NCBI GenBank assembly: GCA_903891095.1
Contig: CAITDI010000051.1
Span: 1-64,000 of the forward strand
Direction of reading: 5' to 3'
Source: an uncultured bacterium
GTDB taxonomy: Bacteria > Planctomycetota > Phycisphaerae > Phycisphaerales > SM1A02
Length of the DNA stretch: 64,000 nucleotides
Part shown: positions 14,873 through 22,736 of the stretch, piece after piece
How the letters are laid out: every line of letters starts with the position of its first letter
Numbering within the stretch: position 1 is the first letter of the stretch
Made by a program: the position numbers and the translations under genes
Notes under the pieces: generated by a model
The model's database searches: none
What the model saw: only the letters and a program-made list of their open reading frames with translations
What the model was told of the DNA's origin: nothing

Positions 14873-15544
14873 ATGACGGCCGCAATCAATGGCTCGGCGT
14901 ACGGACTTTCAGACGGAGCGATGAGCGGCCTGGACGCCAAGGTCCTCGTCCTCAATCGCTACTACAGCGCAATTCGCGTGATCGATGCCCGTCGCGCCTT
15001 CGTGCTTCTCGCCAAGGAAATCGCGGAGGTCGTCGCCGTCGAGGACGGCTCGTATGTCTCGTACCCGTTCACAACGTGGACCGAACTCAGCGAGTTCCGC
15101 AGGGAGTTCGAGACCGCGCAGCACGACTGGGTCCGCACCGCGCGCATCTCGATCGCGGTTCCCAAGATCGTCCGCGTGCTCGGCTACGACCGGCTTCCGC
15201 GCGAACAGGTCAAGCTCAACCGCCGCAACATCTACGCGCGCGACTGCAATCGCTGCCAGTACTGCGGCAAGACGTTCGCGACCAAGGAACTCACGCTCGA
15301 CCACATCAAGCCGCGCGTGCAGGGCGGCGGCAACTCGTGGACGAATCTCGTCTGCGCCTGCGTCAAGTGCAACGCGCGCAAGGGCGGACGAACGCCCGAG
15401 CAGGCCGGCGTGCGCCTGATCCGCGAGCCGGTCAAGCCCAAGCGAAATCCCGCGATTTCACTGCGCCTTGGCTCACCCAAGTACGAGTCGTGGAAGGCTT
15501 TCCTCGACGAGGCGTACTGGACGGTCGAACTCAGCGACGACTGA
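14873..15544 (+). CDS. HNH endonuclease family protein
   Basis: 223 residues. The HNH region covers about residues 125-175: CQYCGKTF, LTLDHIKPRVQGGGNSWTNL and CVKCNARKGGRTPEQAG give the beta-beta-alpha metal motif with two CxxC zinc pairs, the catalytic His in LDH and the Asn in the N-W-T-N-L turn. An N-terminal domain of about 110 residues (LVLNRYYSAIRVIDARRAFVLL) is typical of a widespread chromosomal HNH group that is not linked to phage. Whether it cuts DNA in the cell is unknown. The ATG at 14873 has GGAGAG at 14865-14869. A strong terminator follows. Confidence 0.9.
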   Translation: MTAAINGSAYGLSDGAMSGLDAKVLVLNRYYSAIRVIDARRAFVLLAKEIAEVVAVEDGSYVSYPFTTWTELSEFRREFETAQHDWVRTARISIAVPKIVRVLGYDRLPREQVKLNRRNIYARDCNRCQYCGKTFATKELTLDHIKPRVQGGGNSWTNLVCACVKCNARKGGRTPEQAGVRLIREPVKPKRNPAISLRLGSPKYESWKAFLDEAYWTVELSDD

Positions 15545-15573
15545 TCCGCGTCCGAATCTCATGTGAAGAATCT

Positions 15574-15609
15574 CGGGCACCGCACGATTCCGCGGTGCCC
15601 GTTCTTTTG
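15574..15609 (+). terminator. Terminator of the HNH gene
   Basis: 10-bp stem CGGGCACCGC (15574-15583) with its complement at 15592-15601, 8-base loop, then TTCTTTTGC. Confidence 0.85.
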
Positions 15610-15657
15610 CACGGGTTAGCATCGCGCCCGTCCCTTCACTTCCCCACCGAGGCCACC

Positions 15658-16281
15658 ATGTCGAAGAAGCAAGACAAGCAACGTAAGAACTCCGACACGG
15701 ACACCATCGCCGCCGAGAAGGCTACGAAGAAGGCGGCCAAGCAAGCCGAGAAGCTTGCTGCGAAGGAAGCCAAGAAGGCCGCCAAGAAGGAATCCAAAGC
15801 GGAGTCCACGAAGGAATCCAAGAAGGAATCCAAGAAGGAATCCACGAAGGAATCCACGAAGGCCAGCAAGCCCAAGTCCTCCGCGCCCACCTTCAAGCAC
15901 ATCCGCAAGAAGAAGCTGAACAGCGGCAAGGGTCCGACGCCGAAGGAAATCGGCGAGTCGCTGGTCGCGCTCTTCAACGCCGGCAAGAGCGAAGAGGCCG
16001 AGTCGACCTGGTACCACCGCAAGATCGAATCGATCGAGGCCGACGGCACCGTCTTCGAGGGCTGGAAGGGCGTCGTCGAGAAGGGCAAGTGGTGGAAGGA
16101 GAACTTCACCGTGCTCTCGATGCAGGCGCAGGGACCGTTCGTGTGCTCGAATGGATTCACCGTGATCTACGGCGGGCGCGTGCGCATGGCCGACGGCGCC
16201 GAGATCGAGTCGCATGAGTGCGGCGTGTACACGGTCGAGGACGGCCGCATCGTGCGCGAGCAGTTCATGAACCGCGCTTGA
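15658..16281 (+). CDS. NTF2/SnoaL-like domain protein with lysine-rich repeat head
   Basis: 207 residues. Residues 1-85 are almost only K, A, E, S and T, built from a 12-base DNA repeat (KESK/KEST units) at about 15810-15869; this part is probably disordered and positively charged. Residues 95-207 look like a SnoaL/NTF2-like cone: LVALFNAGKSEEAESTWYH, FEGWKGVVEKGKWWKENF and the paired strands ending VYTVEDGRIVREQFM. Such domains bind small ligands or act as enzymes; here no catalytic set can be named. The ATG at 15658 begins the Lys-rich part; the longer frame upstream lies in the HNH gene. Confidence 0.78.
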   Translation: MSKKQDKQRKNSDTDTIAAEKATKKAAKQAEKLAAKEAKKAAKKESKAESTKESKKESKKESTKESTKASKPKSSAPTFKHIRKKKLNSGKGPTPKEIGESLVALFNAGKSEEAESTWYHRKIESIEADGTVFEGWKGVVEKGKWWKENFTVLSMQAQGPFVCSNGFTVIYGGRVRMADGAEIESHECGVYTVEDGRIVREQFMNRA

Positions 16282-16289
16282 GCGTTGGC

Positions 16290-16350
16290 GCAAGCCGAGT
16301 CGACTGGGCCTGCGAGAGTCCTCACCCCATCCGCCGTCTCGGCCCCGAGC
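16290..16350. repeat. GTCGAC-type palindromic intergenic repeat, copy D
   Basis: AAGCCGAGTCGACTGGGCC, then TGCGAGAGTCCTCACCCCAT and GTCTCGGCCCCGA: the full right arm of the family. It starts 8 bases after the stop of the NTF2-like gene. Confidence 0.65.
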
Positions 16351-16418
16351 TCAGGCGTCAGACATCACGACCCGTGACGGGCCGGATGAAGGACACTCGT
16401 TCCTTTCCGTTCACGCGC

Positions 16419-17828
16419 TCACGACAGCAACGTGAGGCCGATCAGCAACGTCACCGCGTTGTTGACGCCGTGCGCCACCATCGGCGCGATGAGGCTTCCG
16501 CGCACCTCGCGATAGAGGCAGAATCCGACCGCAAGCCCACCGAGCGCGGGCACGAACAACACGCCCTGCGGATGGATCACGGCAAAGACAAAGCTCGAGC
16601 CGATCGCCGCGACGATCGCGGAAACGACGCGGATCCGCGGCGCGACCACGCCGCGCAGATGCCCGTACAACAGACCGCGGAACACGATTTCCTCGACGAT
16701 CGGCGCCGTCACGCTTGCAAGCATGAACAGCATGACGATGTCGAGGCTGCTCGCACCGTGGAACATCTCGACCACCGGATGCGACGGCGACGGGGACTTG
16801 CCGAACAGCGCCTCGCTCACCGCGCTCAGCGCCGCGAACACCACGAGACCGATCGCGAGCAGCGGCACGGCGCTCACGTAGCACAGGAATCCCTGCGCAA
16901 TCTCCTTGATCACGCCCTGCCCCGTGTGCAGGCCGATGAGCGCGCGCAGCTCCGACATCGGCACGCCGCGAAGGCGCGGATACGCCAGCACCGTCAGCGA
17001 CGCGAAGAAGGCCGCGATGGAAAGCGCGAGATGCCCCGCCGTGCCCGCTGAATGCAGGAACTTCTCGCCGACGATCGACGTGACGACCGAGAGCGACAGG
17101 AACACGGTGATCCACATCGCAAAGGTCTCGCCGAGCACGATCGATGCATGCGGCGTGTGCGGCAGCTGGAATCGCGGCTTGATCGAGCCCGTGGACATCA
17201 TGACCATCAGCACCACGATCGCCACCAGCCCCAGAAGGAACACACCGACGTACCACACGACGACCACGAGGAGCACGCCGACAAGCGCCGCGCCTTCGCT
17301 CGCTCCGCTTTCGCCAAGCGCGCGCGCGAAATATCCGAGCGTCGGCTCGGTGCGCGCGATCGCGTCCTTGAGCTCGATGGAATTTTCGCTTGCAGCAAGC
17401 GCGTCGTGCTTCTCCATCGCGTTCGCGATGTCGTCACGCAGTTCGCCCGCGGCGCGCGGCGCGTCGTCCGGAATCTTGATCTCGCGCGCGGCCTTCGCGC
17501 CGGCGTCCCAGCCTTCGACAACGCCAACGAGCACGCTGTAGCCGAGGCGGTCGGCGATCTCGCCATCCTGCAGCGGCTTCGCGGTCTCGAGGATCTTCCC
17601 GCCGCCAAGCTGGGGCGCGAAGGAATGCATCGCGACGGTGATCTTGCCGAGCAATTCGTTCTGGAGCGAGATGGGCGCGAGTTCCTGCTCAACCAGCGAC
17701 GCGTGGTCCGCGCCGGCCGTCTCCTCGTCGCCTCCCTGCCGCATCCGCTGCAGCGTCACCGCCATCGCGGCCACGCTGAGGATCACTAACCACACGAGAA
17801 CGATGCGCAAGCGCTCAATTGGGAGCAT
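16419..17828 (-). CDS. CPBP family intramembrane protease (CAAX-like)
   Basis: 469 residues. One membrane helix near the N-terminus (residues 8-26), a roughly 150-residue extramembrane region, then eight or so helices. The CPBP motifs are present in the C-terminal third: VEEIVFRGLLYGHLR (EExxxR), FAVIHPQG and MVAHGVNNAV, which carry the catalytic glutamates and histidines. Families of this type cleave prenylated proteins or peptide pheromones or act in membrane stress; the substrate is unknown. The long N-terminal soluble region is unusual for the family. The ATG at 17828 starts a normal membrane anchor (MLPIERLRIVLVWLVIL). Confidence 0.88.
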   Translation of the reverse strand: MLPIERLRIVLVWLVILSVAAMAVTLQRMRQGGDEETAGADHASLVEQELAPISLQNELLGKITVAMHSFAPQLGGGKILETAKPLQDGEIADRLGYSVLVGVVEGWDAGAKAAREIKIPDDAPRAAGELRDDIANAMEKHDALAASENSIELKDAIARTEPTLGYFARALGESGASEGAALVGVLLVVVVWYVGVFLLGLVAIVVLMVMMSTGSIKPRFQLPHTPHASIVLGETFAMWITVFLSLSVVTSIVGEKFLHSAGTAGHLALSIAAFFASLTVLAYPRLRGVPMSELRALIGLHTGQGVIKEIAQGFLCYVSAVPLLAIGLVVFAALSAVSEALFGKSPSPSHPVVEMFHGASSLDIVMLFMLASVTAPIVEEIVFRGLLYGHLRGVVAPRIRVVSAIVAAIGSSFVFAVIHPQGVLFVPALGGLAVGFCLYREVRGSLIAPMVAHGVNNAVTLLIGLTLLS

Positions 17829-17963
17829 GAAATGCCTGTTATTGGACTTCAACTGCGTTGACGCGCGGCAATCGCGCGAGGGAGCGCACCATAGTCGCAG
17901 TCCGCAGCAGACGCGAAGCACGCCCAAAGAGGGAGCTCGACCCACCTCGAGCGCGCTGCGATC

Positions 17964-17991
17964 TTGACATCAACGGGGGTAGTGGTATCCT
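17964..17991 (+). promoter_or_regulatory. Sigma-70-type promoter of rplM-rpsI
   Basis: TTGACA at 17964-17969, 16-base spacer, TATCCT at 17986-17991. The predicted transcript has a leader of about 80 bases before rplM. Confidence 0.65.
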
Positions 17992-18078
17992 CGCCGATTC
18001 CCCGCACGGCGTTCCGTGCACACCTTTGACTGCACGCTCTGGCTCTTGCCGCAGCGCGCTGAACGATTTGGACAGAAC

Positions 18079-18618
18079 ATGCCCCGTCAGACCTACATTG
18101 CAAAGCCCGGTGAGATCAAGACCGTTTGGCGCCACGTCGATGCCGAAGGCAAGACGCTTGGCCGTCTCGCGACCGAAGTCGCGACGGTCCTCATGGGCAA
18201 GCACCGCCCCGAATTCACTCCCGGCGTCCTCTCGGGCGACGCGGTGATCATCACCAACGCCTCGAAGGTCCTTCTCTCGGGTCGCAAGCTCGATCAGAAG
18301 ACGCGCCGCCGTTGGTCCGGCTACCCGGGTGGCCTCAAGATCCGCTCGTACCGCCAGGAGATGGAGTCGAACCCGACCCGTCTCGTGAGCGAGGCGATCC
18401 TCCGCATGGTTCCGAAGGGCCGCTTCGGCCGCTCGCTGCACTCGCGTCTGCGCGTCTTCGCCGGCGCGTCGCACACGCACACCTCGCAGAACCCGGTCGA
18501 CTTCACCGTCGGCTCGGAAGCGCACGTGATGCCTGAGCACAACCCCACCGCGAGCACCATCAAGGCCGCTCGTCTCAAGAGCGCTCCCCGTCGCGCCAAC
18601 AAGCGCGTTGCGAAGTAA
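18079..18618 (+). CDS. rplM: 50S ribosomal protein uL13
   Basis: 179 residues, longer than the usual 140-150. The core is clear: WRHVDAEGKTLGRLATEVATVLMGKHRPEFTP, GDAVIITNASKVLLSGRKLDQK and AILRMVPKGRFGRSLHSRLRVFAG. The extra length is a basic C-terminal tail (ARLKSAPRRANKRVAK) plus a short N-terminal extension. It binds 23S rRNA early in assembly. It pairs with rpsI 74 bases downstream, the conserved rplM-rpsI order. Confidence 0.96.
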   Translation: MPRQTYIAKPGEIKTVWRHVDAEGKTLGRLATEVATVLMGKHRPEFTPGVLSGDAVIITNASKVLLSGRKLDQKTRRRWSGYPGGLKIRSYRQEMESNPTRLVSEAILRMVPKGRFGRSLHSRLRVFAGASHTHTSQNPVDFTVGSEAHVMPEHNPTASTIKAARLKSAPRRANKRVAK

Positions 18619-18692
18619 TCAAACGAACACCTCCGAACGCTAGCAAGCACCTTGCGCGCAGCGAAGCCTGCGCGAACTGAACGAAAGACGCC

Positions 18693-19145
18693 ATGACCGA
18701 AGAGACCACGACCACGACCGCAACGACCTCGACGCGCATCCTCCGCGGCCCCGATCAGAAGGGCTGGTACTGGGGCACCGGCCGCCGCAAGACGGCTGTG
18801 GCCCGCGTGCGCGTCAAGGGTGGTTCGGGCGCGATCGAAGTCAACGGCAAGGACTTTGCCGAGTACTTCGTCGAGGAGCGCGACAGGCAGATCATCCTCG
18901 CGGTGCTCGACAAGACCGGCCTCAAGGGCAAGGTCGACGTCAAGGTCAACGCCTGCGGCGGTGGCAGCACCGGCCAGTGCGGCGCGACCCTCCTCGGCCT
19001 CGGCCGTGCGGTCATGAGCTTCGACGCGACCCTCGAGCCGATCCTGCGCGAGAACGCGTTCCTCACCCGTGACGCCCGTAAGGTCGAGCGCAAGAAGTAC
19101 GGCCAGTCCGGCGCCCGTCGTCGCTACCAGTTCAGCAAGCGCTGA
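18693..19145 (+). CDS. rpsI: 30S ribosomal protein uS9
   Basis: 150 residues. GTGRRKTAVARVRVKGGSGAI, KVNACGGGSTGQCGATLLGLGRA and the C-terminal RKVERKKYGQSGARRRYQFSKR are uS9 signatures; the last residues reach the decoding site. The first 20 residues are a Thr-rich extension (TTTTTATTSTR). It follows rplM; repeats and a terminator come right after the stop. Confidence 0.96.
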   Translation: MTEETTTTTATTSTRILRGPDQKGWYWGTGRRKTAVARVRVKGGSGAIEVNGKDFAEYFVEERDRQIILAVLDKTGLKGKVDVKVNACGGGSTGQCGATLLGLGRAVMSFDATLEPILRENAFLTRDARKVERKKYGQSGARRRYQFSKR

Positions 19146-19153
19146 GCGTCTTT

Positions 19154-19194
19154 GGGCGTTCGCGACTCGCTTCGCTTTCGCTCACTGTGGTGGC
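19154..19194 (+). repeat. GTTCGCGACTCGC repeat, copy 1
   Basis: Reads GGGCGTTCGCGACTCGC, then TTCGCTTTCGCTCACTGTGG. Nine bases after the rpsI stop. Identical over about 40 bases to the copy at 19258. Confidence 0.75.
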
Positions 19195-19209
19195 AGCAAC
19201 AGCAAATAC

Positions 19210-19246
19210 CGAAGGCCAGGCGCAAGCCTGGCCTTCGTTCTTTTTG
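19210..19246 (+). terminator. Terminator of rplM-rpsI
   Basis: Perfect 12-bp stem CGAAGGCCAGGC (19210-19221) with GCAA loop and complement at 19226-19237, then TTCTTTTT. It lies between two copies of the repeat. Confidence 0.92.
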
Positions 19247-19257
19247 GCGCAAGTTCG

Positions 19258-19298
19258 GGGCGTTCGCGACTCGCTTCGCTTTCGCTCACTGTGGTGGC
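19258..19298 (+). repeat. GTTCGCGACTCGC repeat, copy 2
   Basis: Same 40-base unit as 19154-19194, placed directly after the terminator. Confidence 0.75.
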
Positions 19299-19317
19299 GG
19301 GAATAGCAAATTCCGTG

Positions 19318-19352
19318 GGCGTTCGCGACTCGCTTCGCTTTCGCTCGCGTGA
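19318..19352 (+). repeat. GTTCGCGACTCGC repeat, copy 3 (shortened)
   Basis: Shares GGCGTTCGCGACTCGCTTCG and the following CTTTCGCTC, then diverges. Confidence 0.65.
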
Positions 19353-19360
19353 GCGAATGC

Positions 19361-19394
19361 GATCCGCGAAGCAGTCCGATCCGCGAAGCAGTCC
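19361..19394 (+). repeat. 17-base tandem repeat, two units
   Basis: GATCCGCGAAGCAGTCC occurs twice without a gap (19361-19377 and 19378-19394), just downstream of the sigma-like gene's 3' end. Confidence 0.8.
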
Positions 19395-19423
19395 TGGCGT
19401 GAGCGCAAGTCCCTCGCGAACAA

Positions 19424-21088
19424 CTAGCCGCGCGCGCGTGCGGCGACGCGGATGGCGTTCTCGGCTTCGCGCAGCTTCTTCGTCATGAGGGCGACCGTCG
19501 TGCGGTCCTCGGCGGCAAGCGCCTCGACGGTGTGCGGCGCGTTGCCGCAGAAGCCGTGACGACGCGCGACCAGGCGCGCAGCGGTCGAAAGCGGCCCGCG
19601 CGGCATCGCCTCGGCGACGAAGCTCGCGTGGTGCGCGAACGGATCGACAATCCCCTGCCACTGTGCGAGCTCGCGCAGCACCGACATCGGGATCCCGACG
19701 GCATGGCGCGCCGCCGCGCGCGAGCCACGGCGCGCGGGTGTGATCTTGGCGATCGCGTAGTCCGCAGCAAGCGCAATGGCGCGGTCAAACCGCTGGCGCG
19801 CAGGATCAAAGTTGCCCACGACGTCCTTGACCGCCACCGCAAGCGCGCGAACCAGCGCGCGCAGTTCGTCGGTCGGCAGGCGCTCGGGACCACCATCGAA
19901 CGCCGCATCGGCGCGACCAAGTGCGATCACCATTCCGCGCTCGACCAGCAGCGCGCGGATGCGCAGCGCGGCGCGGAGATCGGTCTCGGCCTGGTCGATG
20001 CTCGCGCGGTCGGGCCAGCGCGACATCGCGTCGATCGCCCGCGAGGCGCGGCGCAGGACAAAGTGCATGGCGGCGGCTCGGGTTTCATCGCGTTCCGCGG
20101 CAGCACGCGCATCGCGGGCAAACAGCCTTCGCAGCGCGCGCGCCGACGCGAGCATGCCCAGCAACTCGCCGTCGGCGAGGCCAAGCGGCGCGAGCTTGCG
20201 CACCGAGGGCGCCGACAGCACGGTCTCATCCGCGCCAGGGAGATCGAATGTCGGCAACTCGACCCACGACGGCTGGACGCCGCGCAGGAGTTCGCCGCGC
20301 CGTCGATCGACGAGCGCGCGCACCAGCGACTCGCTGCGGCCGACACGCGCCGCGATGCGCGCAGGCTCGATGCCCATGCGCCATGCACGCTCTGCGAGCC
20401 GGGCCATGCGCTCGCCAGCGCCCGAGCGCGACACAGGGCGCACGCCGAGTTCGCGCAGAAGCAGCAGGCGCACGCCTTCATGCGATCGCCCGTGGCGCGC
20501 CGCGAGTTCCTTGGCCGCGAGATTGTGCGTCATGCCCGACGCGAGCAGCGCGCGAGCCTCCTCGAGCAGCGTGCTGCGCTCGTCCGCGCCAAAGCGCCGG
20601 AAGCTCTTGGCGCGCGCGAATTCGGTCGGGTGTTCGACGGCGAATCGCTCGAGGCACGCGCGATAGATCGCCACGCGAGGCCTGCCGCTGGCATCCAGCA
20701 CCCAGTGCGCGCACAGCCCGCCGCGGCGCCAACGCTGCAGGGTCTTGGACGCAACGCCGATCTCGCGGGCGAGTTCCTCGGGCGTCACCGCGCCGCCCGC
20801 ACGCTCATCCGACTGCATCGCGCAACGCGCGGAGAGATCGAGCACGAGCGTGACCAGGTCCGCGCGCAGCTCACGACCGCTCACGATCTCGCCCGCCGCC
20901 GCGGCCACCTGCGCGCCAAAGATCCGCTGCAGCGCATCGCTCAGCGCGTAGTCGGCCTTGGCATCGATGGTCGGGATGAGTTCCTCGGCTGCGTGCACCT
21001 GCCGACGGGTCGCGTCGCCTGACGCGTACATCGTCTGCGCTGGAAGCGCGCGGATCGTCGCAAGGCTGTAGGCGGCTCGTCGTGGCAT
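19424..21088 (-). CDS. Large helix-turn-helix protein resembling a divergent sigma factor
   Basis: 554 residues, no membrane segment. Several helix-turn-helix units can be read: VTPEELAREIGVASKTLQRWRRGG (residues ~103-126), NLAAKELAARHGRSHEGVRLL (~190-210) and PARIAARVGRSESLVRALV (~245-263). Near residue 425, VGNFDPARQRFDRAIALAADYAIAKI recalls sigma-70 region 2 (FDPxRGxRFxxYA), and the last 55 residues (ARLVARRHGFCGNAPHTVEALAAED then TTVALMTKKLREAENAI) have the layout of region 4. I infer a DNA-binding regulator, perhaps a degenerate sigma factor; no close named family. It is transcribed toward rpsI, alone. Confidence 0.7.
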   Translation of the reverse strand: MPRRAAYSLATIRALPAQTMYASGDATRRQVHAAEELIPTIDAKADYALSDALQRIFGAQVAAAAGEIVSGRELRADLVTLVLDLSARCAMQSDERAGGAVTPEELAREIGVASKTLQRWRRGGLCAHWVLDASGRPRVAIYRACLERFAVEHPTEFARAKSFRRFGADERSTLLEEARALLASGMTHNLAAKELAARHGRSHEGVRLLLLRELGVRPVSRSGAGERMARLAERAWRMGIEPARIAARVGRSESLVRALVDRRRGELLRGVQPSWVELPTFDLPGADETVLSAPSVRKLAPLGLADGELLGMLASARALRRLFARDARAAAERDETRAAAMHFVLRRASRAIDAMSRWPDRASIDQAETDLRAALRIRALLVERGMVIALGRADAAFDGGPERLPTDELRALVRALAVAVKDVVGNFDPARQRFDRAIALAADYAIAKITPARRGSRAAARHAVGIPMSVLRELAQWQGIVDPFAHHASFVAEAMPRGPLSTAARLVARRHGFCGNAPHTVEALAAEDRTTVALMTKKLREAENAIRVAARARG

Positions 21089-21270
21089 GCGATTCGGCTT
21101 GGGGTCAGTCTAAAGGAGATACGCAGCGCGTCGACGACGAACCGCGTGGAACTACGCCTTCGGAGCGATTTCGTTCGCGCGTCGCGCCAATCGGCTGCGG
21201 CTTGTTGCGGCGATTCGCCGGCTGCGAAGGGAGAATCCCCCTTCCACGCGGCATTTCTCGGTCTTGCGGC

Positions 21271-22539
21271 TCAGCCGACCGCGGCGTTCAGGCGCGGGGC
21301 TTCCACCGCGGCGGGACGCGTGGTCGCGACGATCTCGGTCTCGAGCACGTTTGCCGAGATCGACGTCGTGCGCGGAATGCGCGGATTGAGCCTCGTCAGC
21401 AACTCGTGCGGAATCATCCCCGACTCCGCAGCAAGCCGCGGCAGATGCGTGGGCGCGCTCACATCGCGCGACACGAGTTCCACTGCGCAGCCGATCCAGT
21501 CGTGGATGTCGCCCGCGTGAAGCCCGCTCACGTCGACCGTGATCTGGTCCATGTTGACCGCGCCGATCACCGGCGCATGCGCGATGCGGCCGTCGGGCGA
21601 CTGCAAGCGCACGCACGCGCCGCTCGAGCCCTGCGCGTTGCGCGGCATCGGGTAGCCATCCGCGTAGCCGATCGGCACGAGTGCGACGGTCGTCGGACGC
21701 TGCGCGATCCAGCGGCCGCCGTAGCCAACGGGAGTCCCCGTCGCGATCTGCTTGGCCTGCACGATGCTCGAGGTCCAACGCACCACGGGACGCAGATCCT
21801 CGCGCGCCAGCAGCGGATTCGAGGCATCGAGCTCGTCGAGACCGTAGCCAAGCCACGCAAGGCCAAAGCGCACCATCGAGCGGTGGTACCGCGCATCGCG
21901 CGCAAGCGCGTAGGTGCTCGCGACATGCTGGTACACGTCGTGCGGGATGTAGCCCTCGCTCGCCGCGATCACGTAGTCGTACGCCTCGAGCTGCCGCGCG
22001 GTGAGCGCACCATCGGTGCGCGCCTGCGAGAAGTGCGCAAACACGCCGCGCAGCCGGAGCCGTCGCGACGAAGCGATCGCACGGATGATCCGCACCGCTT
22101 CATCGGGGCTCGCGCCGCCGCGGCTCATGCCGACGTCGACCTCGACATGCACCGGAAGCTCCGCGCCAACCGCCTGCGCGCAACGCTCGAGCGCGGCGAG
22201 ATTCGCCTCGTCGTGCACGACGAGATGCAGCTGGCCCGCGTGCATCAAACGCACGAGTTCATCCTCGCGGGCAATGTCGGTCACAGGCATCAGCACGAGC
22301 ACCGGAGCGGCGCCGTTGACGGCCGCCGCGGTCTCGATCGCTTGACGCAGCGAGTACACCGCGAGCATCTCCGCACCGGCGCCAACCAGGCGGCGCGCCA
22401 CGCGGGAGACTCCCAGTCCGTAGGCATCGGCCTTCACGATCGGGCAAAGCGCGCAATTGGGACCCACGAGCCGCCGCAGGACCGACATGTTGTGGTCGAT
22501 CGCAGAGAGGTCGATGTCGATGGCGCTGGTGTCCTGCAT
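21271..22539 (-). CDS. alr: Alanine racemase
   Basis: 422 residues. The PLP lysine motif is IVKADAYGLG near residue 40, the catalytic tyrosine is in TPVGYGGRW near residue 280, and IGYADGYP and GAVNMDQITVDVS are further family signatures. It makes D-alanine for peptidoglycan. The ATG at 22539 has AGGGCAAG upstream; a GTG at 22563 in frame is an alternative. The last 40 residues form a low-complexity tail beyond the usual end. It stands apart from the other wall genes of the window (murA, murG, ftsW, murD). Confidence 0.95.
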   Translation of the reverse strand: MQDTSAIDIDLSAIDHNMSVLRRLVGPNCALCPIVKADAYGLGVSRVARRLVGAGAEMLAVYSLRQAIETAAAVNGAAPVLVLMPVTDIAREDELVRLMHAGQLHLVVHDEANLAALERCAQAVGAELPVHVEVDVGMSRGGASPDEAVRIIRAIASSRRLRLRGVFAHFSQARTDGALTARQLEAYDYVIAASEGYIPHDVYQHVASTYALARDARYHRSMVRFGLAWLGYGLDELDASNPLLAREDLRPVVRWTSSIVQAKQIATGTPVGYGGRWIAQRPTTVALVPIGYADGYPMPRNAQGSSGACVRLQSPDGRIAHAPVIGAVNMDQITVDVSGLHAGDIHDWIGCAVELVSRDVSAPTHLPRLAAESGMIPHELLTRLNPRIPRTTSISANVLETEIVATTRPAAVEAPRLNAAVG

Positions 22540-22736
22540 GGCATCTTGCCCTTCGGTTGTCACCCGGTGTCACCCGGTGGTCACCTGCCGAGCCGCGTGC
22601 GCGGCATCGTTCTGGCCCTGCGGAGCGCCATCAGCCCTCCTGGCCTAGGCGTTTCCGCGTCGGCATTTGTATCGACTTCCCAAACCCTCTACCATCAGCG
22701 CTCTACACGAAACGCGAAGACGCGAAGAAAGAGTCA

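Noticed and set aside
15545-16350. Antisense lysine-poor frame opposite the NTF2-like gene
   Set aside because: Translation is Leu/Gly/Phe repeats generated by the complementary strand of the KES repeat.
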